From IMG/VR virus record IMGVR_UViG_3300025133_000306, positions 1 through 37,519 of that record: a DNA stretch of 37,519 bases. One strand, 5' to 3'. Positions 6,730-13,985 of this stretch are shown here, piece after piece. Positions within the stretch are counted from its first letter, which is position 1. Every line of letters begins with the position of its first letter. The notes beneath the pieces are model-generated. The model made no database searches. It had not been told where the DNA came from and saw nothing but the letters and a program-made list of their open reading frames with translations. Both the position numbers and the translations under genes were made by a program. Source of the DNA: a virus.

Positions 6730-6984
6730 CTAACCTCTGGCTACTGAAACTGTTGTTAGCAGCTTCTTATACATTTCTTGTAGCTCTTCCAGATCTTCAT
6801 CCTTCCGTAACATGCGATAAGCTCTTACAGCGAGCCTCATTTCTTCCCCTGTAAGCCAACCATTTTCTTTATAGTTGCCTCGTAGGTCTCTCTTGGACTC
6901 CTTGTAGGGCTCCATTTGCATTTCGAGAGCATCAAAAGCTGTGATGAAATCCCGAATCTTTTCTGTTTTTTCTTGATCTGTCAT
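6730..6984 (-). CDS. DsbA-like small DNA-binding protein (T4 DsbA family candidate)
   Basis: This 84-aa all-helical, highly charged protein has the pattern DFITAFDALEMQ, KESKRDLR, then GEEMRLAVRAYRML and ELQEMYKKLL. It resembles small T4-type DsbA proteins (about 89 aa), which bind double-stranded DNA near late promoters and share the layout 'DFI..A......I...NE..KDIR..A..E.G......N.L...YH......E.EE...LY'. The call rests on this pattern only. It is the first gene after a consensus promoter with a strong GGAGG ribosome site and is followed within 3 bases by the co-chaperonin gene. If correct, it would help late transcription. Confidence 0.5.
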   Translation of the reverse strand: MTDQEKTEKIRDFITAFDALEMQMEPYKESKRDLRGNYKENGWLTGEEMRLAVRAYRMLRKDEDLEELQEMYKKLLTTVSVARG

Positions 6985-6997
6985 TTTTCCTCCGTAA

Positions 6998-7029
6998 TAA
7001 AAGCGGACCCTATAATTATAAGATCCGCT
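6998..7029 (-). terminator. RNR-operon terminator spanning the next promoter's -10 box
   Basis: On the minus strand AGCGGA (7029-7024) pairs with TCCGCT (7007-7002), and TTTTA follows. It lies about 25 bases after the RNR stop. The TATAAT at 7020-7015 is in the loop, so only transcripts coming from upstream contain the complete hairpin. Confidence 0.6.
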
Positions 7030-7043
7030 AATGCGTTTGTCAA
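7015..7043 (-). promoter_or_regulatory. Sigma-70 promoter, consensus -35 and -10
   Basis: The minus strand reads TTGACA (7043-7038), a 17-base spacer and TATAAT (7020-7015). Both boxes and the spacing match the consensus exactly. It precedes the DsbA-like gene by about 30 bases and should drive the operon through ThyX to the lipoprotein. Confidence 0.9.
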
Positions 7044-7053
7044 GTGTTTTTGT

Positions 7054-8916
7054 TTAGGTGATCTCACAACCGTGAGGTCCCGCACAAGCCAGTTCTCCTG
7101 TGAGATCTGTATTATCTTCATCTTCTCTGATCTTGGATAGATCTACATCCCGCAAAGAGCCTAATAGAACTTCGTACGTCTCTGGGGAGCATTCCTCAAA
7201 AGGCGCCTGTTCGTAACTCCCGCCATCGTGAGGTAACACCGAAAGCCCATTATAGACATTTCGGTATTTCCACATCCAACGTCCTACTTCGTCCCATTCA
7301 CCTTCGCGAACTGAAATAGTTGCTGAAACATTGTGTGTATTTTGGCCCTTTATGTGCCCTGGCTTTACCCACTCCTCCGATACTCTTCTTACTCTTCGTA
7401 AAAGAGATAGGGCGCTCTCGGTTCTATAAATGGCTCCTTCGGGAGACTTCTGCGGAACTGAAATAACCGCCGTATCGTGAGGGCGGAAATACTCGTCTTC
7501 CACCAGTTCTGGGTGGTTTTTGGCAAGATGAGCATAAATGGCTTCATTCTTACCAACCCGCAAACGACGAATGTAATAGTCACTATGCCAAGCGTGAATA
7601 CCAGAGGAAGTTCCCAATGTTAGGGAAGTTGTTCCTGCGGGCTTCACACAAGTTGTTCTGGCTGCGGGACGAATGTCAATAATTTCTGCTACCCTTTTAT
7701 TTTCTTCCTTCACGACTTTTGCGCCTGCTTTCATGTCTAGATCCAACACAGTACCAGAAGCAATACCAGTCATTGATACACCGATAAGCGAGTCTTTTTC
7801 TGTTGTTCTTTGCCAAACATCGCGTAGATAGTGGAAGTCGGTATAACCTGCTTGTAGCGTTCCTAGAAATGCTGCTGCTTTTACACGACTTTCGTATTCT
7901 TCTTGTGAGGCGACGTCTGAAACATTAACTTCTGTTAGGTTACAAAACTGATAGGGGCGAAGAGCGATCTCACAACAAGGGTTACAACCCCAATCTTTAT
8001 CGTTGGACAAATAGATACCCGGCTCTCCCGATCCACTCTTACGAATACGCTCCCATAAATCCATAAAATATTCTTCATCAACCTTATGGCGAAGAATAAC
8101 GGCAGAGTTATTTGCGCGGCCTCTTTGTGGTGCGGTTTCCCACCAGTTCCCTGTCTTTGACGAAATCATTTCATCGTCGTCAGCGGAAAACAAAGAAATA
8201 AGAGCAGCGCGACGAATACCACCCGCAAGAACAGCGTCAGCGATGTGGCAAATAATGTCGTGAACCTCAATAGGCTCTAGCTTATCCCCGTCTTCCTTAT
8301 CTGAAAGAACACCTTCGATCTTCACAAGACACTCTTTTAGTGGTTGTGGTCCAGGTGCTTTACCACCCGACGTAACCAAACGAGATCCTTTTGGTCTAAT
8401 GTCCGAAAAGTCAAACCGAAGTTTAGACTTTCCCTTGAAATAGGAATGAACCAGCGCCTTTACTGCGTCAGCCCAGCCCTCAATGGAGTCAGCGATCAGA
8501 AAGCGTCGTGTTCTGCGAGTGTTCGGTCGGCGGATCTCGGGCAGTTTCTCAACGTGGTGACCCTGGACTGAAAAGCCCACACCCGTTCCGCCGAGAAGCA
8601 AAAACATAGTTTCGGAAAAAGCACACGGGTGATCTATCGGTAAGTAAGCACAGTTATAAACTCTGTTTGGAGCAACCTCAATAGGCTTCCCAGCGAACTG
8701 CATAGAACGCATAGACGGAAGGACCTTCTTCTTTCTTACGAACTTATTATAAACATTTACAATCTCGTCAGTTAATTCAGGATAGTTTTTTATATGCATT
8801 TGCATGTTCCTATTGACTAACTCATCCCAAGTTTCCCGACGATTTGAATCAGGAAGGTATTTGGCGTATTTCATGTGGACTGTAATGTCCGATAAGATCT
8901 TTGTTGCTATTTCCAT
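7054..8916 (-). CDS. nrdJ: Adenosylcobalamin-dependent (class II) ribonucleotide reductase
   Basis: It reduces ribonucleotides to deoxyribonucleotides, using a B12 radical and therefore no separate small subunit. Motifs seen are NCAYLPIDHP with the first redox Cys, a LLLGGTGVGFSVQ loop, GGIRRAALISLF, NPCCEIALRPYQFCNLTEV (active-site cysteines plus the Cys/Glu pair), RTTCVKPAGTTSLTLG and a C-terminal CAGPHGCEIT thiol pair. At 620 aa it is in the range of monomeric RTPR-type enzymes. The true start is the ATG at 8916, preceded by AGGAGG, and it overlaps the helicase stop (TGATG); the TTG three bases upstream is not needed. It ends the SSB-to-RNR operon. No nrdB or thioredoxin gene is visible here, which fits class II. 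Confidence 0.93.
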   Translation of the reverse strand: MEIATKILSDITVHMKYAKYLPDSNRRETWDELVNRNMQMHIKNYPELTDEIVNVYNKFVRKKKVLPSMRSMQFAGKPIEVAPNRVYNCAYLPIDHPCAFSETMFLLLGGTGVGFSVQGHHVEKLPEIRRPNTRRTRRFLIADSIEGWADAVKALVHSYFKGKSKLRFDFSDIRPKGSRLVTSGGKAPGPQPLKECLVKIEGVLSDKEDGDKLEPIEVHDIICHIADAVLAGGIRRAALISLFSADDDEMISSKTGNWWETAPQRGRANNSAVILRHKVDEEYFMDLWERIRKSGSGEPGIYLSNDKDWGCNPCCEIALRPYQFCNLTEVNVSDVASQEEYESRVKAAAFLGTLQAGYTDFHYLRDVWQRTTEKDSLIGVSMTGIASGTVLDLDMKAGAKVVKEENKRVAEIIDIRPAARTTCVKPAGTTSLTLGTSSGIHAWHSDYYIRRLRVGKNEAIYAHLAKNHPELVEDEYFRPHDTAVISVPQKSPEGAIYRTESALSLLRRVRRVSEEWVKPGHIKGQNTHNVSATISVREGEWDEVGRWMWKYRNVYNGLSVLPHDGGSYEQAPFEECSPETYEVLLGSLRDVDLSKIREDEDNTDLTGELACAGPHGCEIT

Positions 8917-10310
8917 CAATCACCTCCTTTTTTTGTGTCTAACAGGTTTCTATACTGATCTTTCAAATGGTTCATTTGGCGCGTTGCTGTATTCTTTTTT
9001 AGGTCTTCGATACTTTCATTTGTTGGCTCCAAAACACGAATTTTTACATTGCTCGTATCCATAAACACGGGAAAAATAATCCCGTCTGCGCCGTTTCTAT
9101 TCTTGGCGACATAAATTCTGCCGGTGTTGTTGCTCCGATCTTCAATTGTACGAGACAGAGAAAAGATAAAATCGGCAACAAAACACTTGTTGAATGCTTC
9201 TGAGATTGCTTCCATTGTTACAATCTCCGCATTCACACCGGATCTGTTCGTTTGTGATGCTGTCCATAGTGGACACTTGTATTTTTGAGCGAGGCCACGA
9301 AGCGATTCATAAATCGATTCCAAGTCATGCCTCTTATCTTTATAACTAGTTGATGGCTTGAGAAGATCTGCATAGTCAACGATGATCATACCCACTTCTA
9401 CCCCCCTAGAAACCAACTTTTCTAAATGTCTATCGAGGGTTACAGTTTTTGCAAATTTTGTTGGATAAGACTTCACAACGAGCGCTCCTGGGACTTCTTT
9501 GATCGAATCCAGCACATCTTCTTGTCTATCTTTGAGATCATTGAGTTTGATCTCGGAAATACAAGAGTCGTATCGTTGCGCAACTACCTTATCTGAAAGT
9601 TCCAATGTGTAGTGAACAACTGTTTTCCCTTCTTGTACTGCAGCGGCTCCCAAATGAACGAGAGCCATTGACTTTCCTGCTCCCGTTGGAGCAATACACA
9701 CTCCCAGTTCCTCTGCGCCAAGCCCGCCTTGAGAAAGTCCGTCAATCAAATCCCATCCTGTTGTCACTGGATGTCTCGGCCTTTCTACATAACGTGCTTC
9801 AAAATCTTTAATAAAATCATGACCAAAATCATTGTCCATCCCTAGTTTTAGTGCTTCATCAATAACTCCCTTGACTTCATCAAAAGACGAAACCTTGATA
9901 AGAGAGATAGAATGAATAATTGCTTCTTGTAGTTTTTGCTTCTTGCAAAAGTCCAGCGCTTGGTTCTTGATGAACTCTGCGTCTGCAATGCTCTTGTTCC
10001 CGATTGCTTTTGCGACAAAGTTTCTAATAACTTTTTGTGTGCTCTCGGGAAGATCCGAGATCTCGGTTCTAATGAGGGTCTCTAAAGTATCCTCACACGG
10101 ATGAACTTTGTATTCGGCTCGGTGCTTGAAGATAAGCTTGGTAAGTTCTTGTAGCGCTTTATTCTCAAAGAATGAGATATCCAACACTTCTTCCATCTGA
10201 TCAGCAAAAGGACGATCAAAAATGATCAACCTACATAGCTTTTCCTGAAATGACTTTCCAAACCGCTCAAAGTCGGCTTTATCGTATGGGGAGTCAACTA
10301 GCATATTCAT
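8916..10310 (-). CDS. Replicative DNA helicase, DnaB/gp41 family
   Basis: This hexameric 5'-3' helicase unwinds the replication fork. The 464-aa protein has an N-terminal helical domain (residues 1-160) and a RecA-like core starting near VTTGWDLIDGLSQGGL. Walker A is APTGAGKS at residues 207-214, the Walker B-like strand is MIIVDYADLL near 306-315, and SQTNRSG near 345 is the DnaB-type sensor motif. An RIYVAKNRNG segment matches motif H4. The C-terminus is charged. The ribosome site AGGAGG lies 4 bases before the chosen ATG, and a second ATG six bases on is possible. It overlaps the 5' exonuclease gene upstream by 17 bases. No primase domain is seen in it and no separate primase gene was found in the window. 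Confidence 0.9.
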   Translation of the reverse strand: MNMLVDSPYDKADFERFGKSFQEKLCRLIIFDRPFADQMEEVLDISFFENKALQELTKLIFKHRAEYKVHPCEDTLETLIRTEISDLPESTQKVIRNFVAKAIGNKSIADAEFIKNQALDFCKKQKLQEAIIHSISLIKVSSFDEVKGVIDEALKLGMDNDFGHDFIKDFEARYVERPRHPVTTGWDLIDGLSQGGLGAEELGVCIAPTGAGKSMALVHLGAAAVQEGKTVVHYTLELSDKVVAQRYDSCISEIKLNDLKDRQEDVLDSIKEVPGALVVKSYPTKFAKTVTLDRHLEKLVSRGVEVGMIIVDYADLLKPSTSYKDKRHDLESIYESLRGLAQKYKCPLWTASQTNRSGVNAEIVTMEAISEAFNKCFVADFIFSLSRTIEDRSNNTGRIYVAKNRNGADGIIFPVFMDTSNVKIRVLEPTNESIEDLKKNTATRQMNHLKDQYRNLLDTKKGGD

Positions 10311-11289
10311 TATTCCTCCTTGCTTTGTCGTTCTGCCTATTCACTACAATACGTGAATAAAGCTTGAGCGATGTCCAGTCATAGGCTCCAATGCCATCTC
10401 GAATAAAGTGTGCGTCAAAGTCTTTTTGGGAGTAAGAAAATGGCTGGTTGTGTGTGTCTCTAATCGCGTCCGAAACCACAATAGGAATGTTCGGCGCATA
10501 CAACTGCATCATTTTATAATTACTCTGTAAAAGATCTTTTGAATTCAAAATTTTGGTATGGATTGACTTTTTGTCCTCGACATTCTCGCATATTTTATAG
10601 ATGGAGTCAAGGCCATAAATCTTCTCTTCGGAAAGAAAAGGAAAGTGCTTTACGAGGGTTTTCATTCCTAACCCCTTGATACCAGGAAGGTTATCCGATC
10701 GATCGCCGTCTACTGAGCGTGCAAAGGCCATATTGTTCGGGTGAACTTTATAGCCCTCTACAACAGTTTTTGTTGTTTCGAACTTATCTGCGATTGGACG
10801 ATAAACAATAACTTTATTACTACAAAGTTGTAGAAAGTCCTTATCGCTGGATACAATCACTTTTACTTTATCTCTTGCGTCTGGCATAGAGCATAGATAG
10901 GCTACTACATCGTCAGCCTCAATGCCGTCATACATATATTGCTTTGTCGGCAAGAAGTCGAGATACTCCATTAGTTTGATCTGTTGCCAGATCTTATTCT
11001 TCATTTTTTCGTCATCGGTTAGATTATCATAATTCCAGTTAACTTTAATCGGTTTCCGGCCTTCTTTGTATCCTTTGTTCTCGGATCTCTTTCTTACGGC
11101 TCCCCCCGGGCCATCCCAACAAATGTGAACTTCGTTGGGTTCGATCTCCCTAATACATTTTTGTAATGACTTCAGGAAACCATAAAACCCCCCAATTGGA
11201 TCACCATTGGGACCAAGTGAGGGGTTGACTACGTAGGATCTCAAAAACATATTGAGAGCATCTACGATCATTATTTTTTCATTCTGCAT
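10294..11289 (-). CDS. 5'-3' exonuclease / flap endonuclease (T4 RNase H-like)
   Basis: It removes RNA primers and 5' flaps during replication. The 331-aa protein shows the FEN-family acidic sites: MIVDALNMF at residues 7-15, VHICWDGPGG, GIEADDVVAYL and VSSDKDFLQL. These are followed by the helix-three-turn region SVDGDRSDNLPGIKGLG. In bacterial PolI this activity is fused to the polymerase; here it is a separate gene while the polymerase at 14841-16025 lacks it. The start at 11289 is chosen because MQNEKIMIVD starts just before the fold and AGGTGG lies 7 bases upstream; a longer frame from 11379 would overlap the previous gene by 100 bases. Confidence 0.93.
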   Translation of the reverse strand: MQNEKIMIVDALNMFLRSYVVNPSLGPNGDPIGGFYGFLKSLQKCIREIEPNEVHICWDGPGGAVRKRSENKGYKEGRKPIKVNWNYDNLTDDEKMKNKIWQQIKLMEYLDFLPTKQYMYDGIEADDVVAYLCSMPDARDKVKVIVSSDKDFLQLCSNKVIVYRPIADKFETTKTVVEGYKVHPNNMAFARSVDGDRSDNLPGIKGLGMKTLVKHFPFLSEEKIYGLDSIYKICENVEDKKSIHTKILNSKDLLQSNYKMMQLYAPNIPIVVSDAIRDTHNQPFSYSQKDFDAHFIRDGIGAYDWTSLKLYSRIVVNRQNDKARRNNEYAS

Positions 11290-11662
11290 GTGCAAACCAC
11301 CTGTGTGATAGAAAATACTCTTCCAGTTGTGCTGCGACAACTGGCGGCAAGTAATTAATCTCGTGCATTTTCTCATCATTATTTTCTTTAATGATAAGTT
11401 TCTTTACACTTGCCCTTCTTGAATTGGAAGTATCCCAAACTCCTTTGAAATGCTTCTCAATCTGTTTTCGATCCAATGCGATCTGTTTTGGCGTTAGGAC
11501 CTGAAAAGTCCCGGCGGACGAACGCCTCACATGTCCCCCTGATGTAGTTAGGCCGTACCATCCTGTTGCGATACTGTATTTCCCTTCTTCATCTATCTCT
11601 CTAATCACTCCGTATCTTTCTCCCGGTGAGGGGTTATAATACTCTACTAATCCTCCAATCAA
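11279..11662 (-). CDS. Hypothetical protein between deaminase and 5' exonuclease
   Basis: This 127-aa protein is not recognised. The first half looks like a small beta barrel (LVEYYNP, GVIREIDEEGKYSIATGWYG), reminiscent of SH3- or KOW-like nucleic-acid or protein binding folds. The second half is basic and helical (RKQIEKHF, RRASVKKLIIK) and ends with an acidic and aromatic helix (LEEYFLSHRWF). The start is a TTG whose bases overlap the deaminase stop (TTGA), with AGGAG about 10 bases before it; no ATG is available. It overlaps the exonuclease gene by 11 bases. Its place among replication genes suggests a DNA-metabolism accessory protein, but that is inference. Confidence 0.7.
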   Translation of the reverse strand: MIGGLVEYYNPSPGERYGVIREIDEEGKYSIATGWYGLTTSGGHVRRSSAGTFQVLTPKQIALDRKQIEKHFKGVWDTSNSRRASVKKLIIKENNDEKMHEINYLPPVVAAQLEEYFLSHRWFAHAE

Positions 11663-12063
11663 AATCTTATCTCTCCTACCTCATCTTTTCCCACTGAATA
11701 AATAACCTTTTTTATACCCACATATTCCATTGCTGCTTGACACATTTGACAAGGTTTTGATAATTTCCAGTCACCTGTTTTATTTACACGAACGACATAA
11801 ACATGCGAACTACTTGTGGAATCTCTATCGACTCCTAAAATAGCTCCAAGTTCGGCGTGTACAGTGGCGTGACTCGGACATTCTTTAAATCTTGCAGCAA
11901 ACGAACTATACTGGTTCTTGTTTGTGCTTATGTTTAGTACCGATGACCCTTTGGCTAAAACTGCCCCGTGTTTGAAATTGCGGAATGAAGAAGTGGCTGC
12001 TGTTTTAGCAGCCAACTCCAACATTCTCCGCTCACGACTCGTCGGTATTCTCTTCTGGCTCAT
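11659..12063 (-). CDS. Cytidine/deoxycytidylate deaminase-family protein
   Basis: This zinc-dependent deaminase of 134 aa probably acts on dCMP or a cytidine compound to feed dUMP to ThyX. The zinc motifs are HAE at residues 69-71 (TVHAELGAIL) and PCxxC at 104-108 (KPCQMC). An N-terminal helix and the strand KHGAVLAKGSSVL precede them, as usual. The start at 12063 has an AGAGGA ribosome site and overlaps the recA gene by 32 bases; a longer in-frame start at 12231 would overlap recA by 200 bases. The protein is shorter than typical dCMP deaminases (about 150-190 aa) and shows no clear allosteric or extra zinc motif. The exact substrate cannot be told. Confidence 0.85.
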   Translation of the reverse strand: MSQKRIPTSRERRMLELAAKTAATSSFRNFKHGAVLAKGSSVLNISTNKNQYSSFAARFKECPSHATVHAELGAILGVDRDSTSSSHVYVVRVNKTGDWKLSKPCQMCQAAMEYVGIKKVIYSVGKDEVGEIRF

Positions 12064-13123
12064 AATAGTCCTCTGCATTTCCAGTTCTCTCATCGAACTT
12101 TCGTACAACGACTTCATCCATGATCGCCAACGCTTCCTCTCGGAAAAGGGGGTCTTCCAGCTCTTTCGCCCAGTCAGCAGCACGGAACTTTTTGAGAGTT
12201 CCATCCCGGTAAGTAAGTGAATACCAAGCACCAGCCTTTACGCGATCAGAAATCTTGATCGCTTCCAGCCAACTTTCTTCGTCCATAATGGTGGGGTTAT
12301 CAGTTCCCCATAAGATCTTGAAAGTGCAAGTTCTTCCCTCGGTTCCAAACCGAGACTTTTCGATCTTACATTTCAATTCTTTACCTAAACGAAAACCATT
12401 TTCATCTGTAATAAATGCGTTCTTCGCCTTTCGGTTGGTAAGCCACACACGTAATGAATAAACATACGCCAGCGCTTTACCACCTGGGGTGAAATAAGGC
12501 GTAGTCATCGCCTCTGCAATGTTTGATGTAATATTGGTTTTTAGTTGGTTTAGAATAAGAACAGTTGCTTGTTTATTAGCTACTGGAATGGATAGTTTTT
12601 GAGTTCCCTTGGACATAACGCGCGGCGTCATAGCCATTGATCCTAGCGGATTGAAATCTTTTTCAATGTCCGCTTTACAAGGAGTCATAGCCAAAGAATC
12701 CCAAATAAACAATACCCTATCCGTTGTTTGTTCCAAGATCGTCTCGATCATTTCTAGCACATTCTCTACTGTAAGTGCCTGAACATAAAGAAGATCTTCC
12801 AAGCTGCAGCCTGCCTTCTCCAAAAAAGAAGGGTCAAGGGCTGACTCGGAATCAAAATAAACAACAGAAATACCCTTCTTTTGAGCGTTCGCAGCGACCT
12901 GTGCGGCCATATACGACTTGCCCGTTGATTGAAGGCCAGCAATTTCAGTCCATTTCCCAACAGGGATCCCAGTGACTTTACCCTTACAAACGATAGAGTC
13001 TAGCCACCGAGAACCCGTTGGAATCCAGTCTTTGACTTCGGTCGGGTTGTCTTGAGTAAGATCATGGGCGACATTAACGCCCATTTTCTTATTCAAAAGA
13101 TCTTTTAGATCTTTGATACCCAT
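12032..13123 (-). CDS. uvsX: RecA/UvsX-type recombinase
   Basis: This ATP-dependent strand-exchange protein serves recombination and recombination-driven replication. The 363-aa protein has Walker A at residues 63-70 (GLQSTGKS), the strand VVYFDSESALD after it, Walker B near 138-145 (VLFIWDSLAM) and a VLILNQLKTNI segment that matches the DNA-binding loop 2 edge. The C-terminus is acidic (EDYYEPEENTDES), as in RecA proteins. Its ATG overlaps the SSB stop (TAATG), so the two are coupled. UvsX is used as the symbol by context with the T4-type virion; host RecA ancestry is equally possible. Confidence 0.92.
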   Translation of the reverse strand: MGIKDLKDLLNKKMGVNVAHDLTQDNPTEVKDWIPTGSRWLDSIVCKGKVTGIPVGKWTEIAGLQSTGKSYMAAQVAANAQKKGISVVYFDSESALDPSFLEKAGCSLEDLLYVQALTVENVLEMIETILEQTTDRVLFIWDSLAMTPCKADIEKDFNPLGSMAMTPRVMSKGTQKLSIPVANKQATVLILNQLKTNITSNIAEAMTTPYFTPGGKALAYVYSLRVWLTNRKAKNAFITDENGFRLGKELKCKIEKSRFGTEGRTCTFKILWGTDNPTIMDEESWLEAIKISDRVKAGAWYSLTYRDGTLKKFRAADWAKELEDPLFREEALAIMDEVVVRKFDERTGNAEDYYEPEENTDES

Positions 13124-13863
13124 TAAACCAAGTCAGACAACGCGTCTGCGACGCGAGAAGAGCCGCCGTATGAAGTAGTTTGAGAAGATAGGCTCTCAAC
13201 GTCCTCATTACCCGACATAAGAAACTCATCAAGAATTTGCTTTACCTCTTCGGGGGTCTTGCGGTTTTGCATACCGTCAATATCGGGCAGGTTTGCGAGC
13301 CAACCCTCTGCCTGATCCGAGTCCTTTGAAAGCGCACTTGGCTTCGGACGTGCTCGGACGTCAGTAGTAGGAAAGCCTCCTGCGGGCTTATCATAAGTCA
13401 CCTTGAGGTCAAAACCCCCATCGGCATCAGTGATATCACCATAATCAGGATCAAGAACAGTGCGAAGCAATTGCTCATACACAGTCTTGGAATACGACCA
13501 GACCATAACGCCATCATCCTCACGACCTCGCACCACTACTGGTGAAAAGAAGCGAGCCTTAGCCGAAAGGTCTCTCGCCATAGAGCGACTATCCTCAGAG
13601 CCCTCGTCATACAGCTTGCGAACAAACTGATCGAGAACATCTTCCTCGCCAAAGTTCTTCTTCGGTGAAAGGAAGGGCGAAGTATTACCTACACGATAAT
13701 GTACATAATACTGCTTGAATGGATCGCCATCAGGCGTGGGTAGAATACGCACTTGATACGTATTGCCGGGTTCCATTTTAAAATATGTGGCCCCATTACC
13801 TCGTCCATTACCATTTTGAAGTTGGTTCAACTTTTGTTTCATTTTTGACATGTCAATTCCCAT
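13123..13863 (-). CDS. Single-stranded DNA-binding protein, gp32-like
   Basis: It coats single-stranded DNA at the fork and loads recombination and helicase proteins. The 246-aa protein begins with a helical self-assembly segment (SKMKQKLNQLQ). The OB-fold region follows, with the hallmark YFKMEPGNTYQVRILPTPDGD and YYVHYRVG, and ends in a flexible Ser/Asp-rich tail (VADALSDLV). T4 gp32 holds zinc through Cys/His residues in the core. Here the matching stretch (SPFLSPKKNFG) has none and the whole protein has no cysteine, so it is a zinc-free version. The start at 13863 is set by GGAGG 6 bases upstream; an in-frame ATG at 13932 lies upstream of the predicted transcription start and is rejected. 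It heads the replication operon. Confidence 0.88.
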   Translation of the reverse strand: MGIDMSKMKQKLNQLQNGNGRGNGATYFKMEPGNTYQVRILPTPDGDPFKQYYVHYRVGNTSPFLSPKKNFGEEDVLDQFVRKLYDEGSEDSRSMARDLSAKARFFSPVVVRGREDDGVMVWSYSKTVYEQLLRTVLDPDYGDITDADGGFDLKVTYDKPAGGFPTTDVRARPKPSALSKDSDQAEGWLANLPDIDGMQNRKTPEEVKQILDEFLMSGNEDVESLSSQTTSYGGSSRVADALSDLV

Positions 13864-13880
13864 TTTATCCTCCGTGGTTG

Positions 13881-13913
13881 TGAAAAACGGTTTCGCCGGG
13901 GGGGAAAGCCCCC
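13881..13913 (-). promoter_or_regulatory. Leader hairpins in the SSB 5' region
   Basis: On the minus strand GGGGG (13913-13909) can pair with CCCCC (13904-13900) around a CTTT loop, and a small CGG/CCG hairpin then leads into TTTTT. They lie between the predicted transcription start (about 13924) and the ribosome site. They could act as a weak attenuator or an RNA-stabilising leader. Confidence 0.4.
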
Positions 13914-13930
13914 ACGACGACGACAGAGCC

Positions 13931-13960
13931 ATTATAGCACGGCTCGGGGGCAGATGTCAA
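13931..13960 (-). promoter_or_regulatory. Sigma-70 promoter of the SSB-RecA-RNR operon
   Basis: The minus strand has TTGACA (13960-13955), an 18-base spacer and TATAAT (13936-13931). The -35 box lies in the loop of an inverted repeat (GGGGGCA/TGCCCCC, 13946-13952 and 13969-13975). The downstream sequence ACAACCACGGAG before the ribosome site is nearly the same as the one at 3229-3245, so the two leaders are related. Confidence 0.9.
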
Positions 13961-13981
13961 GCTCGGCGTGCCCCCCTTTTT
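13946..13981 (+). terminator. Plus-strand hairpin with T-run covering the -35 box
   Basis: On the plus strand GGGGGCA pairs with TGCCCCC and TTTTT follows at 13977-13981. It has the form of an intrinsic terminator reading against the genes. It mirrors the structure at 3307-3338. Confidence 0.5.
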
Positions 13982-13985
13982 CATT

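Noticed and set aside
12064-12231. N-terminal extension of the deaminase
   Set aside because: It overlaps recA coding by 200 bases and adds Trp/Arg-rich text unlike deaminases; the start at 12063 has a good ribosome site.
13864-13932. N-terminal extension of the SSB gene
   Set aside because: It would start upstream of the predicted transcription start and include the leader hairpins; the ATG at 13863 has GGAGG before it.
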